This document shows, piece after piece, positions 54,350-63,757 of a stretch of 64,000 nt of DNA; position 1 is the stretch's first letter, and the number at the start of each line of letters is the position of its first letter. The notes beneath the pieces were generated by a model. That model was given only the letters and a program-made list of their open reading frames with translations. It was not told the origin of the DNA and ran no database searches. The stretch spans positions 248,001 to 312,000 of the forward strand of contig JAYODU010000003.1 in assembly GCA_038106445.1 (NCBI GenBank), written 5' to 3'. A program made the position numbers and the translations under genes. Origin of the DNA: Pseudemcibacter sp038106445 (GTDB lineage Bacteria; Pseudomonadota; Alphaproteobacteria; Sphingomonadales; Emcibacteraceae).

Positions 54350-55450
54350 TTATTTCTGATCAAGTCGCATTTCGATCCGGCGGTTGCGGCGGTAGGCGTC
54401 CGTATTATCAGCCGGGTCGAGCGGGTGGAACTGGCCAAATCCAGTTGCGGCAAGCCGTTCTGCCGGTATTCCCTGACTGATCAGGAATTTTACAACCGAA
54501 AGCGCGCGCGCGGTGGAAAGGTCCCAGTTGGAAGGGAATTGCTCGGTTCTGATAGGTAAAATGTCTGTATGACCATCAACCCGTAAAATCCAGTTCACAT
54601 CATCGGGGATTGTGGACATGATATCGGTAAGTGTTTCAGCAAGTTTTCTCATTTCTTCCTGTCCGCCGGTACCAAGTGTGGCTGAACCGGATGCAAAAAG
54701 CACTTCTGACTGGAAAATGAAACGGTCACCCTGAATGCGTATGTCGCTTCGGTTGCCAAGGGCCTGACTTAAGCGGCCGAAAAATTCCGATCTGAACTGG
54801 TTAAGTTCCGCGACTTTTGATGCAAGTGCCGCATTCAGGCGTTCACCAAGGTTGGTTATGACTGCCTGTTGTTCCTTGTCTCGCGCTTCGGATGCTTCAA
54901 GTGCTGCGTTAAGTACCGCAAGCTGCTGGCGCATGGCGGCGATCTGCTGGTTCAGGATATTGACTTCATCCTGTGCCTGCCGGGTTAATGCCCGCTCGCG
55001 GTTCAGATTATCCATTGCCACATTATAACGGCCCTGAAGGTCCGAAATAATTTGTTGCTGTTCATCGGCGGATCTTGTGACGCGTCCGGTTGCGCCTTCT
55101 GCTTCGGCAAGGTCGGCTTCAAGTTCGGCAATACGCCGCTGCATCACTTCGCGGTCACTATCTGCTAAAGTTAGCGATGCCGATAGGGCAGACATATTTG
55201 CCCGGAGATCATCATTGGCCTGTCTTTGCAGCGACAGAAGATCGCTTAGTTCAATAACCTGATCCCGCAGACGGTCAAGGGCTTCATCACGGCCAGACAG
55301 GGCCTGACCCAAGAAAAATTGCGCAAGCATAAAAATCGAAAGCAGGAAAATGATCACCAGTAGCAGAGTGCTTAATGCATCCACAAATCCCGGCCATGTA
55401 TTGCCATTTGCGCCACCGGGGCGCCTGCCTGATCTAAGCAGTGCCATCAA
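54350..55450 (-). CDS. Membrane-anchored OmpA/MotB-type peptidoglycan-binding protein
   Basis: 366 residues: an N-terminal membrane helix (TWPGFVDALSTLLLVIIFLLS, where the conserved Asp follows the MotB/ExbD pattern), a long periplasmic coiled coil (about 50-220), and an OmpA-like domain (about 230-365) with VDGHTDILPI and ALSVVKFLISQGIP and GFGQFHPLDPADN. It overlaps the TolQ/MotA-like gene by 4 bp, so the pair should form a proton-driven stator. No flagellar genes are nearby. Confidence 0.85.
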   Translation of the reverse strand: MMALLRSGRRPGGANGNTWPGFVDALSTLLLVIIFLLSIFMLAQFFLGQALSGRDEALDRLRDQVIELSDLLSLQRQANDDLRANMSALSASLTLADSDREVMQRRIAELEADLAEAEGATGRVTRSADEQQQIISDLQGRYNVAMDNLNRERALTRQAQDEVNILNQQIAAMRQQLAVLNAALEASEARDKEQQAVITNLGERLNAALASKVAELNQFRSEFFGRLSQALGNRSDIRIQGDRFIFQSEVLFASGSATLGTGGQEEMRKLAETLTDIMSTIPDDVNWILRVDGHTDILPIRTEQFPSNWDLSTARALSVVKFLISQGIPAERLAATGFGQFHPLDPADNTDAYRRNRRIEMRLDQK

Positions 55451-56742
55451 TCATCCCTTTTTGCGGTCAAGGCCGGTTTCTTATCGGCTTTCGGGTTTGG
55501 TTCAGGCATTTTGTAGTTGCCTTCCTCGATTATCGGTTTTCTTACCGGTTCCGCAGGTTTTGGGGCTGCTTCCGTTTTCTGCGCAGGTGCAGGTGCGGGA
55601 GCGGGGGATTGTTTTATCCTGTTTGGCGTTGTGGTCGCGCTGCCATCTACAATTGCCCCTAATGTACGGGTAAGAACACGAATTTCAGAATGAAGGCTTT
55701 GTACGAATTTATCCTGCGAGCGGATAGTTTCTTCGGTTAGCGTTTTTAGCTGCACATCTATATTGCGAAGGTGTACTTCGCTTGTTTTGCCGCTACCGTC
55801 CTTGCCTGATGACATGACAGAAACCATTTGTGTCATGACGGACCGCATTTCGGTCTGATGATCAACCAGCCGTGATAATTGGATAGACAGGTCAGTGATA
55901 GCCTGATTGACCTGGGTTCTGTTTTCTTCCGATTTCGAAATAACCTTATGAAGACTATCAAGGCTGTCTGCGCTTTCTTCAAGAAGGGCGCTGACATAGG
56001 CAGGAACCGATGCATCACCGGTTTCAAGTGCGATGTTTGATCCGCCGGAAAGTTTTGTAATGCCACTAAGCCAATCTTCGAGATGATTGAAGAAACGGCC
56101 CTGTGCCTGTCCGGTTTGCAAGTCGATGAATCCGAGTATCAATGAACCCGCAAGACCAAAAAGTGAAGAACTGAACGCCGTTCCCATGCCGGCAAGCGGT
56201 GCGGCAAGTCCTTCTTTCAGATCTTCAAACATAATGCCGACATCGCCGCTGCCTACCTGAAGGCTGTCTATGGTTGCACCGATCGATCCTATTGTGGTCA
56301 GAAGTCCCCAGAATGTACCCAATAGCCCAAGAAAAATAAGAAGACCTATGGTATAACGGGTGATTTCACGTCCTTCATCCATACGGGCGGCAATACCGTC
56401 CAGAAGCGTTCTCATCGACATGGTGGAAAGGGACATTTTTTTGTTATTTTTCTGTTCTTCCATCATGGTTGCCATAGCGCCAAGCAGTTCCGGTGCTTTC
56501 GGCGTGGCTTCAGAGCGGTCATTTTTTTTGAAATCTTCAAGCCATCCTACCGCAGGCACAAGCAGATAGGTTTGACGAATTGAAAAGACAATACCAAGAA
56601 CCAGAACCAGTCCGATAAGCCCGTTTAAGGGTGGGTTTGCAGCGAAATTATCCTGTAAAGTTGGAAAAAGATAGGCGCTAATCGCAATGACGGCGATAAG
56701 AAAATATATGGTTCGGTTTAAATATTTTTGTGGTTTAACCAT
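55447..56742 (-). CDS. MotA/TolQ/ExbB-like proton channel protein
   Basis: 431 residues: two membrane helices near the start (IYFLIAVIAISAYLF, LIGLVLVLGIVFSI), two more around 145-215 (TIGLLIFLGLLGTFWGLLTT, MGTAFSSSLFGLAGSLILGF) with the GTFWG and AGMGTAF pore pattern, then a coiled coil and a Pro/Ala-rich tail. Partner of the overlapping downstream OmpA/MotB-like gene. Likely an energy-coupling motor across the envelope, with an unknown target. Confidence 0.82.
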   Translation of the reverse strand: MVKPQKYLNRTIYFLIAVIAISAYLFPTLQDNFAANPPLNGLIGLVLVLGIVFSIRQTYLLVPAVGWLEDFKKNDRSEATPKAPELLGAMATMMEEQKNNKKMSLSTMSMRTLLDGIAARMDEGREITRYTIGLLIFLGLLGTFWGLLTTIGSIGATIDSLQVGSGDVGIMFEDLKEGLAAPLAGMGTAFSSSLFGLAGSLILGFIDLQTGQAQGRFFNHLEDWLSGITKLSGGSNIALETGDASVPAYVSALLEESADSLDSLHKVISKSEENRTQVNQAITDLSIQLSRLVDHQTEMRSVMTQMVSVMSSGKDGSGKTSEVHLRNIDVQLKTLTEETIRSQDKFVQSLHSEIRVLTRTLGAIVDGSATTTPNRIKQSPAPAPAPAQKTEAAPKPAEPVRKPIIEEGNYKMPEPNPKADKKPALTAKRDD

Positions 56743-56909
56743 TTAATTAGAAGCTCCCGGCTTAATGCGTGTTTCTAAATAAAACGCATAGTCCCTTATT
56801 ATTAGTATGATTTTCCTGATACTTCACTAACTGGATACTATCAATATTGGGCCTGAGAGTCTAAGAATTAGTTGTCAATAATAAGGCGAAAATAGGTTTT
56901 ATTTGTGAA

Positions 56910-57389
56910 TTATTGCGCTCTTAATGTAATCCGTAGCTGGTCTGATCGGTTCTCACCGTCCGGGCCAATGGCATGGAGCGCGATTAGTTTTTCCGAAATT
57001 CCACTTGCTTCAAGAGCGTTTTTGGCTTCAATCGCGCGATTGAAAGCCTTGCGTATAGCCATATGGCGCGAAGAAGCAGTTGTTATATCACGCCTGCTTG
57101 TTGGTGGTGTGGCATAGGAATAGACATGAATAGGAATATCCGACTTTCCAACGCGTTCAAGCCATTTTGCAAGGATTTTCATGTTTTCTTCTTCGAGCGT
57201 CACCTGCTGCGGATGAAAACTTAAATAAAGTGGTTCTATCGTTGTCAGATTACCGGCATTTAAAAATATTTGTGCCTGTTCACTTGTGCTGATGTCGGGT
57301 AAAAGCGGATTTGTCTGCGCAAAGGATGTGGTTGGCAGCATCGTAAGCCAAAGGGCGGAACTTATGGCAAGTGCTGTTTTTGAATTCAT
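56910..57389 (-). CDS. Exported small OmpA-like protein
   Basis: 159 residues with a signal peptide (ALAISSALWLTMLPTTSFA). The second half follows the OmpA C-terminal plan loosely: IPIHVYSYATPP, SRHMAIRKAFNRAIEAKNAL and GISEKLIALHAIGPDG, then NRSDQLRITLRA. The typical peptidoglycan-binding D and R positions are only partly conserved. It lies between the suhB-like gene (14 bp) and the stator pair, which suggests it belongs to that envelope system. Confidence 0.65.
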   Translation of the reverse strand: MNSKTALAISSALWLTMLPTTSFAQTNPLLPDISTSEQAQIFLNAGNLTTIEPLYLSFHPQQVTLEEENMKILAKWLERVGKSDIPIHVYSYATPPTSRRDITTASSRHMAIRKAFNRAIEAKNALEASGISEKLIALHAIGPDGENRSDQLRITLRAQ

Positions 57390-57403
57390 CCTTTTAAATC
57401 CGT

Positions 57404-58225
57404 TTATTTGCTTCTTTCACGATGCGCTTTTCGTGCATCTGATAATAAACGAGTTACCGGTCCGTGTATAGTCCCATTGGTTGCAAGTATCTGCCCTGTT
57501 TGAAGCATTTTGCTTCGACCATCAAATTCGCTGATCATGCCCCGTGCTTCACGCACAAGCAGAATGCCGGCTGCTATGTCCCAGGGTTGAAGTCCTTCTT
57601 CCCAGAAACCGTCATAGCGCCCTGCGGCAACCCAGGCAAGATCGAGTGACGCGGAACCAAATCGGCGAACACCTGCCACTTCAGCCATAATATGTTCAAG
57701 ATTGATCAAAAACGTATCATGGTGCGGACACGCATGATAGGGAATACCAGTTGCCAGCAAACATTCCGTAAGGTTTTTACGCCCTGAAACAGTAAGGCGG
57801 CGATTGTTAAGGTAAGCACCGCGCCCTTTTTCTGCCCAGAAAAGGTCATCTGTAATCGGATTATAAACGACCGCCGCTGTCAGTTCGCCGCCCTGTTCAA
57901 GGGCAATGGAAGTGGCAAAATGCGGAATGCCGTGAAGAAAATTGGATGTACCGTCCAGCGGATCAATAATCCAGACCGAATTATTGCCTTCCTGCGGGGG
58001 GATGTCCTGACCTTCTTCAAGAATAAAACCAAATTGCGGACGGGCAAGTTTAAGTTCTTCCACGATGGTTTTTTCCGCGCGCAGGTCCGCCTTGGATACA
58101 AAATCCGCCGGTCCTTTTCGTGATACCTGAAGATGTTCAATTTCACCGAAATCACGGGCAAGCTTGATACCGGCCTTTTTTGCGGCCTTCTCCATTACAT
58201 TGATAACGGCGGATTGAAGGGCCAT
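57404..58225 (-). CDS. Inositol monophosphatase-family protein (SuhB-like)
   Basis: 273 residues with the metal-dependent phosphatase motifs WIIDPLDGTSNFLHG, LEEGQD and WDIAAGILLVREARG. Members hydrolyse inositol-1-phosphate or related sugar phosphates, and SuhB also acts in rRNA antitermination. Its start overlaps the efp stop by 1 bp. Confidence 0.92.
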   Translation of the reverse strand: MALQSAVINVMEKAAKKAGIKLARDFGEIEHLQVSRKGPADFVSKADLRAEKTIVEELKLARPQFGFILEEGQDIPPQEGNNSVWIIDPLDGTSNFLHGIPHFATSIALEQGGELTAAVVYNPITDDLFWAEKGRGAYLNNRRLTVSGRKNLTECLLATGIPYHACPHHDTFLINLEHIMAEVAGVRRFGSASLDLAWVAAGRYDGFWEEGLQPWDIAAGILLVREARGMISEFDGRSKMLQTGQILATNGTIHGPVTRLLSDARKAHRERSK

Positions 58226-58788
58226 TATTTTACCCTTTCGTAATAGGTGCCGTCTTCGGTATTTACTTTAATCCGGTCATCCTGATGGATAAATGTCGGC
58301 ACCATTACGCGCATGCCATTATCAAGAAGGGCAGGTTTGTTTGATGATTTCTGGGTCTGTCCTTTGACGACGGGCTCGGTTTCCACAACAGTTAAATCAA
58401 CAGTAGGGGGAAGTTCAACACCAAGAGGTGTGGTTCCATAAAATTCAACAACCACTTCCATTCCATCCTGAAGATACTGTGCCTTTTCACCAAGAAATTC
58501 ATCTGAAATTCCAATCTGTTCGTATGTTTCGCCGTCCATAAAGGTGTACATACCATCAGTTTCATAAAGGAAGGTCTGATTTTTTTGCTCAAGTCGGACT
58601 TTTTCCACCTTTTCGCTGGAACGAAAACGCTCATTCAGTTTGCGACCATCCATAAGGTTCTTAAGTTCAACCTGAAGATAAGCGCCCCCTTTACCGGGTT
58701 GAGTATGTTGTATTTTTACAGCGACCCAGATTGTGTCCTGATGTTCAATTACGTAACCTGGGCGAATTGTATTGCCGGGTATCTTCAT
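58225..58788 (-). CDS. efp: Translation elongation factor P
   Basis: EF-P relieves ribosome stalling at polyproline stretches. 187 residues, normal size, with the KOW-like start GNTIRPGYVIEHQD, the modified-loop PGKGGAYLQVELKN with the lysine that is often post-translationally modified, and the C-terminal OB fold VKVNTEDGTYYERVK-type end. No modification enzyme gene (epmA, epmB) is visible in the window. First gene of the run efp-suhB-OmpA-like, stator pair. Confidence 0.96.
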   Translation of the reverse strand: MKIPGNTIRPGYVIEHQDTIWVAVKIQHTQPGKGGAYLQVELKNLMDGRKLNERFRSSEKVEKVRLEQKNQTFLYETDGMYTFMDGETYEQIGISDEFLGEKAQYLQDGMEVVVEFYGTTPLGVELPPTVDLTVVETEPVVKGQTQKSSNKPALLDNGMRVMVPTFIHQDDRIKVNTEDGTYYERVK

Positions 58789-58863
58789 GATTTCACCTGA
58801 TTTTAAAGAGCATTCAAATTAAATGTGGGTATTAGCACCATCACTTTGCTTTCGCAAGATTTA

Positions 58864-59790
58864 TTAATATGATCTTTTCCTGTCAATCACATGCATTAAG
58901 GGTACCCGCTTCTTTATACGGTGGTAGTTATCCAGGATCTGTCGTGCCAGCTTGGCTTTATCGGTTGGGCTTGAAATATGTGGGGTTACATGTATTTTCG
59001 GATGTCGCCAAAAGGGGTGATCAAGGGGTAGGGGTTCAGTACTGAACACATCAAGCAATGCTCCTGACAATTGTTCCTGTGATAATGAATTCATAAGATC
59101 ATCTTCGTTTAAATGATCGCCACGACCAACATTGATTAGATATGCTCCTTTTTTCATAGCGGTAAAAAGATTGCTGTTCAAAATGCCTTTTGTTTCGGGG
59201 GTAAGGGGTAGCAGACAGACTACAAAATCAGCTTCCGCGACTGATGGGAATAACTGGTTCTGTCCGTAATAGCTTGAGATGCCATCAATATTTTTTTCGG
59301 ACCTGGCCCATCCGGAAACATTATAGCCGTTTTTATGTAATAATTTGCCAGACGCGCTTCCCAGTTCACCAAGACCAAGGATTGTGACATTCTTTCCCTT
59401 AATAGCCGGTTTATCCTGCCAGTGGCATGCGGCCTGTTGTTCGCGGTAATAGGTTAAATGTTTCCTTTGGTTAAGTATGGCCGCCAAAATAAATTCGGCC
59501 ATTTGATCCGAAAGTGTATCATCGACAAAACGTGTGATGGGAACGTCTTGTGGCAATGTTGGATCGCTCAGGATATTTTCCACCCCCGCACCATAAGAAG
59601 CGATCAATTTTAAATTAGGATATTCATTGAGCAGGCCCTGATCGTGTTTCCATACAATAACACAATCAATTTCTTCAACATTTCCTGCATCAGGATAAGT
59701 GCGGACATACGGGCAATCGGGGTGTGCTTTTAAATGTCCCTCAAGGAGCGTCGGGTCGACCTGATTAAGCATTAAAAGTATAGCCATCAT
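58864..59790 (-). CDS. D-isomer-specific 2-hydroxyacid dehydrogenase (GhrA-like)
   Basis: 308 residues. NAD-binding fold ILGLGELGSASGKLLHKNGY, then the active-site blocks LLPLTPETKGILNSNLF, INVGRGDHLN and the catalytic His in HVTPHISSP. Likely reduces glyoxylate, hydroxypyruvate or a related 2-keto acid. ATG 59790 is preferred over a frame start at 59823: AAGG lies 7 bases before it and homologues begin with MAILL-type residues. Confidence 0.87.
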   Translation of the reverse strand: MMAILLMLNQVDPTLLEGHLKAHPDCPYVRTYPDAGNVEEIDCVIVWKHDQGLLNEYPNLKLIASYGAGVENILSDPTLPQDVPITRFVDDTLSDQMAEFILAAILNQRKHLTYYREQQAACHWQDKPAIKGKNVTILGLGELGSASGKLLHKNGYNVSGWARSEKNIDGISSYYGQNQLFPSVAEADFVVCLLPLTPETKGILNSNLFTAMKKGAYLINVGRGDHLNEDDLMNSLSQEQLSGALLDVFSTEPLPLDHPFWRHPKIHVTPHISSPTDKAKLARQILDNYHRIKKRVPLMHVIDRKRSY

Positions 59791-59913
59791 ACTTACCTTA
59801 TTCTTTTTTAAATTTAATACCATATTTCAGTTGCTTAGCCAGTGTTATAAATAATTTATTTTGCCTTTTATGTCTTTCGTATTATTGTTTTATAAAAAAA
59901 GCGGGGAGATTGT

Positions 59914-61099
59914 GTGAGCACTGAAGCGATAGAAAAGACTGAAAATATCATCTTTCCTATGATTATAATCGGGGTGCTTTTTTTTTGTTTTTGGTTTTGT
60001 TACCTGGCTCAATGGATCACTCATCCCGTTTCTTAAAATCGTATGTAATTTAAATGATTTCCAGGCCTTGTTTGTTACTTTTACCTTTTATATTGCCTAT
60101 ACGGTGATGGCACTCCCAATGGCGGGGGTTCTGCGGTGAACAGGGTACCGTAATGGTATGATCATTGGCCTTGTTATTATGGCTTTTGGGGCACTGTTAT
60201 TTATACCCGCGGCGATGAGTGTAAATTATTTATTTTTTCTTATTGCTTTGTTTGTTCTTGGTACGGGGCTTACCATATTGCAGACGGCATCGAACCCATA
60301 TGTAATTTTCTGGGACCAAGAAAAAGTGCAGCAAGCGCATTGCTGCGATGGGCTTAATCAATAAGGTTGCCGGGGTCGTTGTACCGATTTTTTTTCCGTG
60401 GTCGTGCTTTATGGTGTCACGGATGTTTCAGAATTTGCTATTCTTGTGATAAGTGATGAAGAAATTGCTGACCTATCACAACGTTTGATAATGCCATATG
60501 TTGGGATGGCTATTATATTTGTCATTCTTATTTTTATGGTTTATTTTGCAAAATTACCTATACTTGAAAGCCGTATTGAACAGGCTGGCGAAGTGGATGG
60601 AAAAGAAAGCATACTCGATTTTCCGCATACAATACTTGGTGTAATTGCCATCTTCTGCTATCTGGGCGTTGAGGTCATTGCTGGCGATACCATCAATTTA
60701 TATGGGTCCAAGATCTACGTGGACAATTTCTCGGTTCTGACCGCATATACTATGAGTTTTATGGTGATTGGCTACCTGTTGGGGATGGCCGCAATCCCAA
60801 AATATATATCACAGGCACAGGCTTTGTTATTGTCGGCAATCGTCGGTGCGTTCTGCATTTTTGGTATTGTTTACAGTTCAATAGATGAAAATGGTATTTC
60901 CGGTTTTGTCTGAGGATGGACTGATATATCGCTCATACCTGATACTGTCTTTTTTGTTGCGATGATGGGGCTTGGGCTCATCATTGTCCGCCAACTGCTT
61001 TATCGTCTTAATGCGACTATAGACGTAGAATCACAACTGGATAAAGGCACAAATATATGCCTTTTGTTTCCTAAAAAACTCGTTCTTCGTAACGAATAG
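59914..61099 (+). pseudogene. Decayed FucP-like sugar MFS transporter joined to a histidine-kinase tail
   Basis: Starts at GTG 59914 after GGGGAG. Fragments in different frames read as one sugar:H+ symporter: FPMIIIGVLFF, NGSLIPFLKIVCNLNDFQAL, NYLFFLIALFVLGTGLTILQ, NPYV, MGLINKVAG and IFCYLGVEVIAGDTINLYG. At least three frame changes and a TGA at 60911 break it. From about 60968 the frame instead reads GLGLIIVRQLLYRLNATI, VESQLDKGTNICLLFP, which is the G2 box and end of a sensor-kinase ATPase domain, not a transporter. So two genes are joined, both dead. Confidence 0.82.
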
Positions 61100-61111
61100 T
61101 CAGAAATAATT

Positions 61112-61140
61112 AACCCGCTAAGTTGGGCGCTTAGCGGGTT
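61112..61140. terminator. Hairpin between the pseudogene and ccrM
   Basis: A perfect 11 bp stem (AACCCGCTAAG / CTTAGCGGGTT) with a 7-base loop. The plus-strand side is followed by ACTCACC, with no T-run; on the minus strand TAATTATTTC follows. It lies about 90 bp past the ccrM stop and could serve either strand. Confidence 0.55.
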
Positions 61141-61231
61141 ACTCACCGGAGAAGGTAAACAGTTTATATTATATGGGGAAGATAATATTGGTATTTTCTT
61201 ATTATTATTCCTCTACTAAAACTAAAACTCT

Positions 61232-62398
61232 TTAATTCATTTGGGCTCTGACCTGTGCACGAAGCACATCGATCGAAACCAGATTATCATTCATTTCCAT
61301 ATGCCAGTATGTCCAACCATTGCAGCTTGGCGCATTTTGAAGTTTTGCACCAACCTGATGAATTGATCCCTTGCTATCGGCTGAAATCAGTGTGCCATCG
61401 GCGCGAACTTTGGCGGCATGGCGTTTTCCGGGACCGAATAAGATGGTGCCCGGCTTGATGAGGCCGTTTTCAATCAGTGTACCAAACGCAATACGGGGCA
61501 GGGCACGTTTTGCCGGCGTGATTTCCATTTCATCATTTTTGAGTGGCTCAACAACCTTAATGCGTGCGGTTGCAAGCTTGATATATTTTTCTTCGCGTTC
61601 AAGGCCAATGAAATGACGGCCCAGTTTTTTTGCAACAGCACCCGTTGTGCCACTGCCAAAGAAAGGGTCAAGAACCACATCACCTTTATTGGTAGAACTA
61701 AGAAGCACGCGATAAAGAAGCGCTTCTGGTTTTTGTGTGCTGTGACCTTTATGGCCATTGACTTTAAGCCGTTCCTTACCCGAACAAATTGGTATCATCC
61801 AGTCAGAACGCATCTGTACATCATCGTTAAACGCTTTCATGGCTTCATAATTGAAGGTGTATTTATTAAATCCTTCGCCCTTATTACACCAGAGTAGTGT
61901 TTCATGAGCGTTGGTAAAACGCGTGCCGCGGAAATTGGGCATCGGGTTGGTTTTGCGCCAGATAATATCATTAAGCACCCAGAAACCGATATCCTGAATA
62001 ATTGAACCTACACGGTATATATTATGATAGCTGCCAATCACCCATATAGTGCCCGTATCCTTTAGCACGCGACGTGCCGCCGTCAGCCAGTCACGGGTAA
62101 ATTGGTCATAAGCATCAAATCCGGAAAACTGATCCCAGCTGTCATTGACAGCATCAACATGTGAATTATCCGGGCGATGAAGTTCGCCTTTTAGTTGCAT
62201 GTTATAGGGAGGATCAGCAAAAATTACATCCACTGATTTTTCGGGCAAGCTGTTCATAAGCTCGATACAATCGCCTTGAAGGATTTTATCCTTGGGTAGC
62301 GATTTCAAATCAGGTTCTGAACGCGCACCATTGCCCGTCTGGTCGGTCGTAACCTTTTTTGTTTTTATGTTCGTATCTTGTATCATGACCGGAATCAT
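61232..62398 (-). CDS. ccrM: CcrM-type DNA adenine methyltransferase (GANTC)
   Basis: 388 residues. Catalytic motif DPPYNMQLKG near residue 60, SAM motif LDPFFGSGTTGAVAKKLGR near 250 (beta-class order), then a C-terminal RAMA-type domain (KRALPRIAFGTLIENGLIKPG onward). CcrM methylates adenine in GANTC late in the cell cycle and controls ctrA, gcrA and others in alphaproteobacteria. About 40 residues precede the usual start block (KILQGDCIELMNSLPEKSVD); the true start may be internal. It is 42 bp from the rnhB stop, and a GANTC cluster lies there. Confidence 0.93.
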   Translation of the reverse strand: MIPVMIQDTNIKTKKVTTDQTGNGARSEPDLKSLPKDKILQGDCIELMNSLPEKSVDVIFADPPYNMQLKGELHRPDNSHVDAVNDSWDQFSGFDAYDQFTRDWLTAARRVLKDTGTIWVIGSYHNIYRVGSIIQDIGFWVLNDIIWRKTNPMPNFRGTRFTNAHETLLWCNKGEGFNKYTFNYEAMKAFNDDVQMRSDWMIPICSGKERLKVNGHKGHSTQKPEALLYRVLLSSTNKGDVVLDPFFGSGTTGAVAKKLGRHFIGLEREEKYIKLATARIKVVEPLKNDEMEITPAKRALPRIAFGTLIENGLIKPGTILFGPGKRHAAKVRADGTLISADSKGSIHQVGAKLQNAPSCNGWTYWHMEMNDNLVSIDVLRAQVRAQMN

Positions 62399-62442
62399 GA
62401 ATCATTTGCAGAATCTCGTCAAGTATTTTTTTACATGGAATC
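62392..62442. promoter_or_regulatory. Cluster of four GANTC methylation sites at the ccrM 5' end
   Basis: GAATC occurs at 62392-62396, 62399-62403, 62411-62415 and 62438-62442, four sites in 51 bp, where one per 256 bp is expected by chance. CcrM methylates this sequence. The Caulobacter ccrM leader carries GANTC sites that feed back on its own transcription. Confidence 0.7.
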
Positions 62443-63100
62443 AATCCCTTATAATGTTTTGTTGAGTCATTAGGTCATAGATTGGGGAAAATGACTTTCT
62501 GTGAAAACGACTCGGACCCACAAGATTTAGTGCTTTCATATGTTCGCGGGTACCATATCCGGAATTTCGTTCCCAGCCATATTCAGGGTGAATTTTGGCC
62601 AATTTTTTCATTAAAAAATCGCGTTTTATTTTGGCAATTATCGATGCGGCAGCGATGGAAACCGATTTTTGATCACCTTTTATGATCGCAGTTGCAGGTG
62701 CTTCGAAATCGGGAAGGCTGTTTCCATCCACCAGAATATGATCTACTTTTCGTGGTAAATTTTTGACCGCGCGCTGCATCGCCAGCATACTTGCATGTAG
62801 TATATTCAGCTCATCAATTTCTTCCAGACTTGCTTCACCATATGCGCATTCGGCGCAGGCGAGAATCTGTTCATTTAAATATTCACGTTTTTTGGCACTC
62901 AACTTTTTTGAATCGTTTAAGTCGTATGGAATAAGTGTCGGGTTCAAGATCACTGCTGCCGCTATGACCGGCCCGGCAAGGGGGCCACGCCCCACTTCAT
63001 CTACACCGCAGACGATTTTATGCGGGGCACCGACACTTTCTTCAATTTCATAGCTGGGTTTAGACTTTTCCTTTATCATATTTCCACTATAGTCGTTCAT
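62441..63100 (-). CDS. rnhB: Ribonuclease HII
   Basis: RNase HII removes ribonucleotides and RNA from RNA-DNA hybrids. 219 residues with the catalytic CGVDEVGRGPLAGPV (Asp-Glu), the third acid in HILVDGNSLP, and GDQKSVSIAAASIIAKIKRD. Codes toward ccrM on the same strand, with 42 bp between. Confidence 0.96.
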   Translation of the reverse strand: MNDYSGNMIKEKSKPSYEIEESVGAPHKIVCGVDEVGRGPLAGPVIAAAVILNPTLIPYDLNDSKKLSAKKREYLNEQILACAECAYGEASLEEIDELNILHASMLAMQRAVKNLPRKVDHILVDGNSLPDFEAPATAIIKGDQKSVSIAAASIIAKIKRDFLMKKLAKIHPEYGWERNSGYGTREHMKALNLVGPSRFHRKSFSPIYDLMTQQNIIRD

Positions 63101-63121
63101 CTGATAAATTAAAGAGATAAT

Positions 63122-63757
63122 ATGAGCATCACCGTCATTATACCCACATTGAAAATGGATGAACGGCTGGAACGCCTGCTGGATGTGCTTCCTGATGATG
63201 TGATTATTGTGAATGGTGGTATTGAAACCTATTCCTTTAAAGACCGGATGGTCCTGAACACCAATCCCGGGCGGGGGCTACAGCTTAAATCCGGCGCACA
63301 GTTTGCAAAGGGGGACTGGCTTTTGTTTCTTCATGCAGATAGCATACTTACTGAAGGATGGGTGCAGGCGCTCACCGATCATATGACCCATCATGCAGAT
63401 AAGGCGTTTGCGTTTCGGCTTCGTTTTGATGATGACGGCTTTTTTCCAAGGTTACTTGAATATTGGGTACGTTTCCGGGCTTATGCCTTTGCTCTTCCCT
63501 ATGGGGATCAGGGGCTTTTTATTTCCCGTGCTCTCTATGATGAAATTGGTGGCTATAATGATATGCCGCTCATGGAAGATGTGGATATTGTTCGCCGTAT
63601 CGGCCGAAAAAGAATGCGAACCGGTAGCCATGTGCTGATTACATCAGCGGATAAATATAATAAATACGGCTATGTCATTCGCATGTTTCGAAACGGGTTT
63701 TGTCTACTGCTTTATAAACTGGGTGTTGACCCCGCAACAATCAGGAAGATTTATTGA
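63122..63757 (+). CDS. Glycosyltransferase family 2 protein, TIGR04283 type
   Basis: 211 residues with ITVIIPTLKMDERLERLLDVL, NPGRGLQLKSGAQFAKGDWL, the acidic FLHADSILTEGW and MPLMEDVDIVRRIG. This subfamily is annotated in arsenosugar biosynthesis by pairing with TIGR04282 (the next gene); the role here is unproven. It overlaps the next gene by 1 bp. Confidence 0.88.
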   Translation: MSITVIIPTLKMDERLERLLDVLPDDVIIVNGGIETYSFKDRMVLNTNPGRGLQLKSGAQFAKGDWLLFLHADSILTEGWVQALTDHMTHHADKAFAFRLRFDDDGFFPRLLEYWVRFRAYAFALPYGDQGLFISRALYDEIGGYNDMPLMEDVDIVRRIGRKRMRTGSHVLITSADKYNKYGYVIRMFRNGFCLLLYKLGVDPATIRKIY

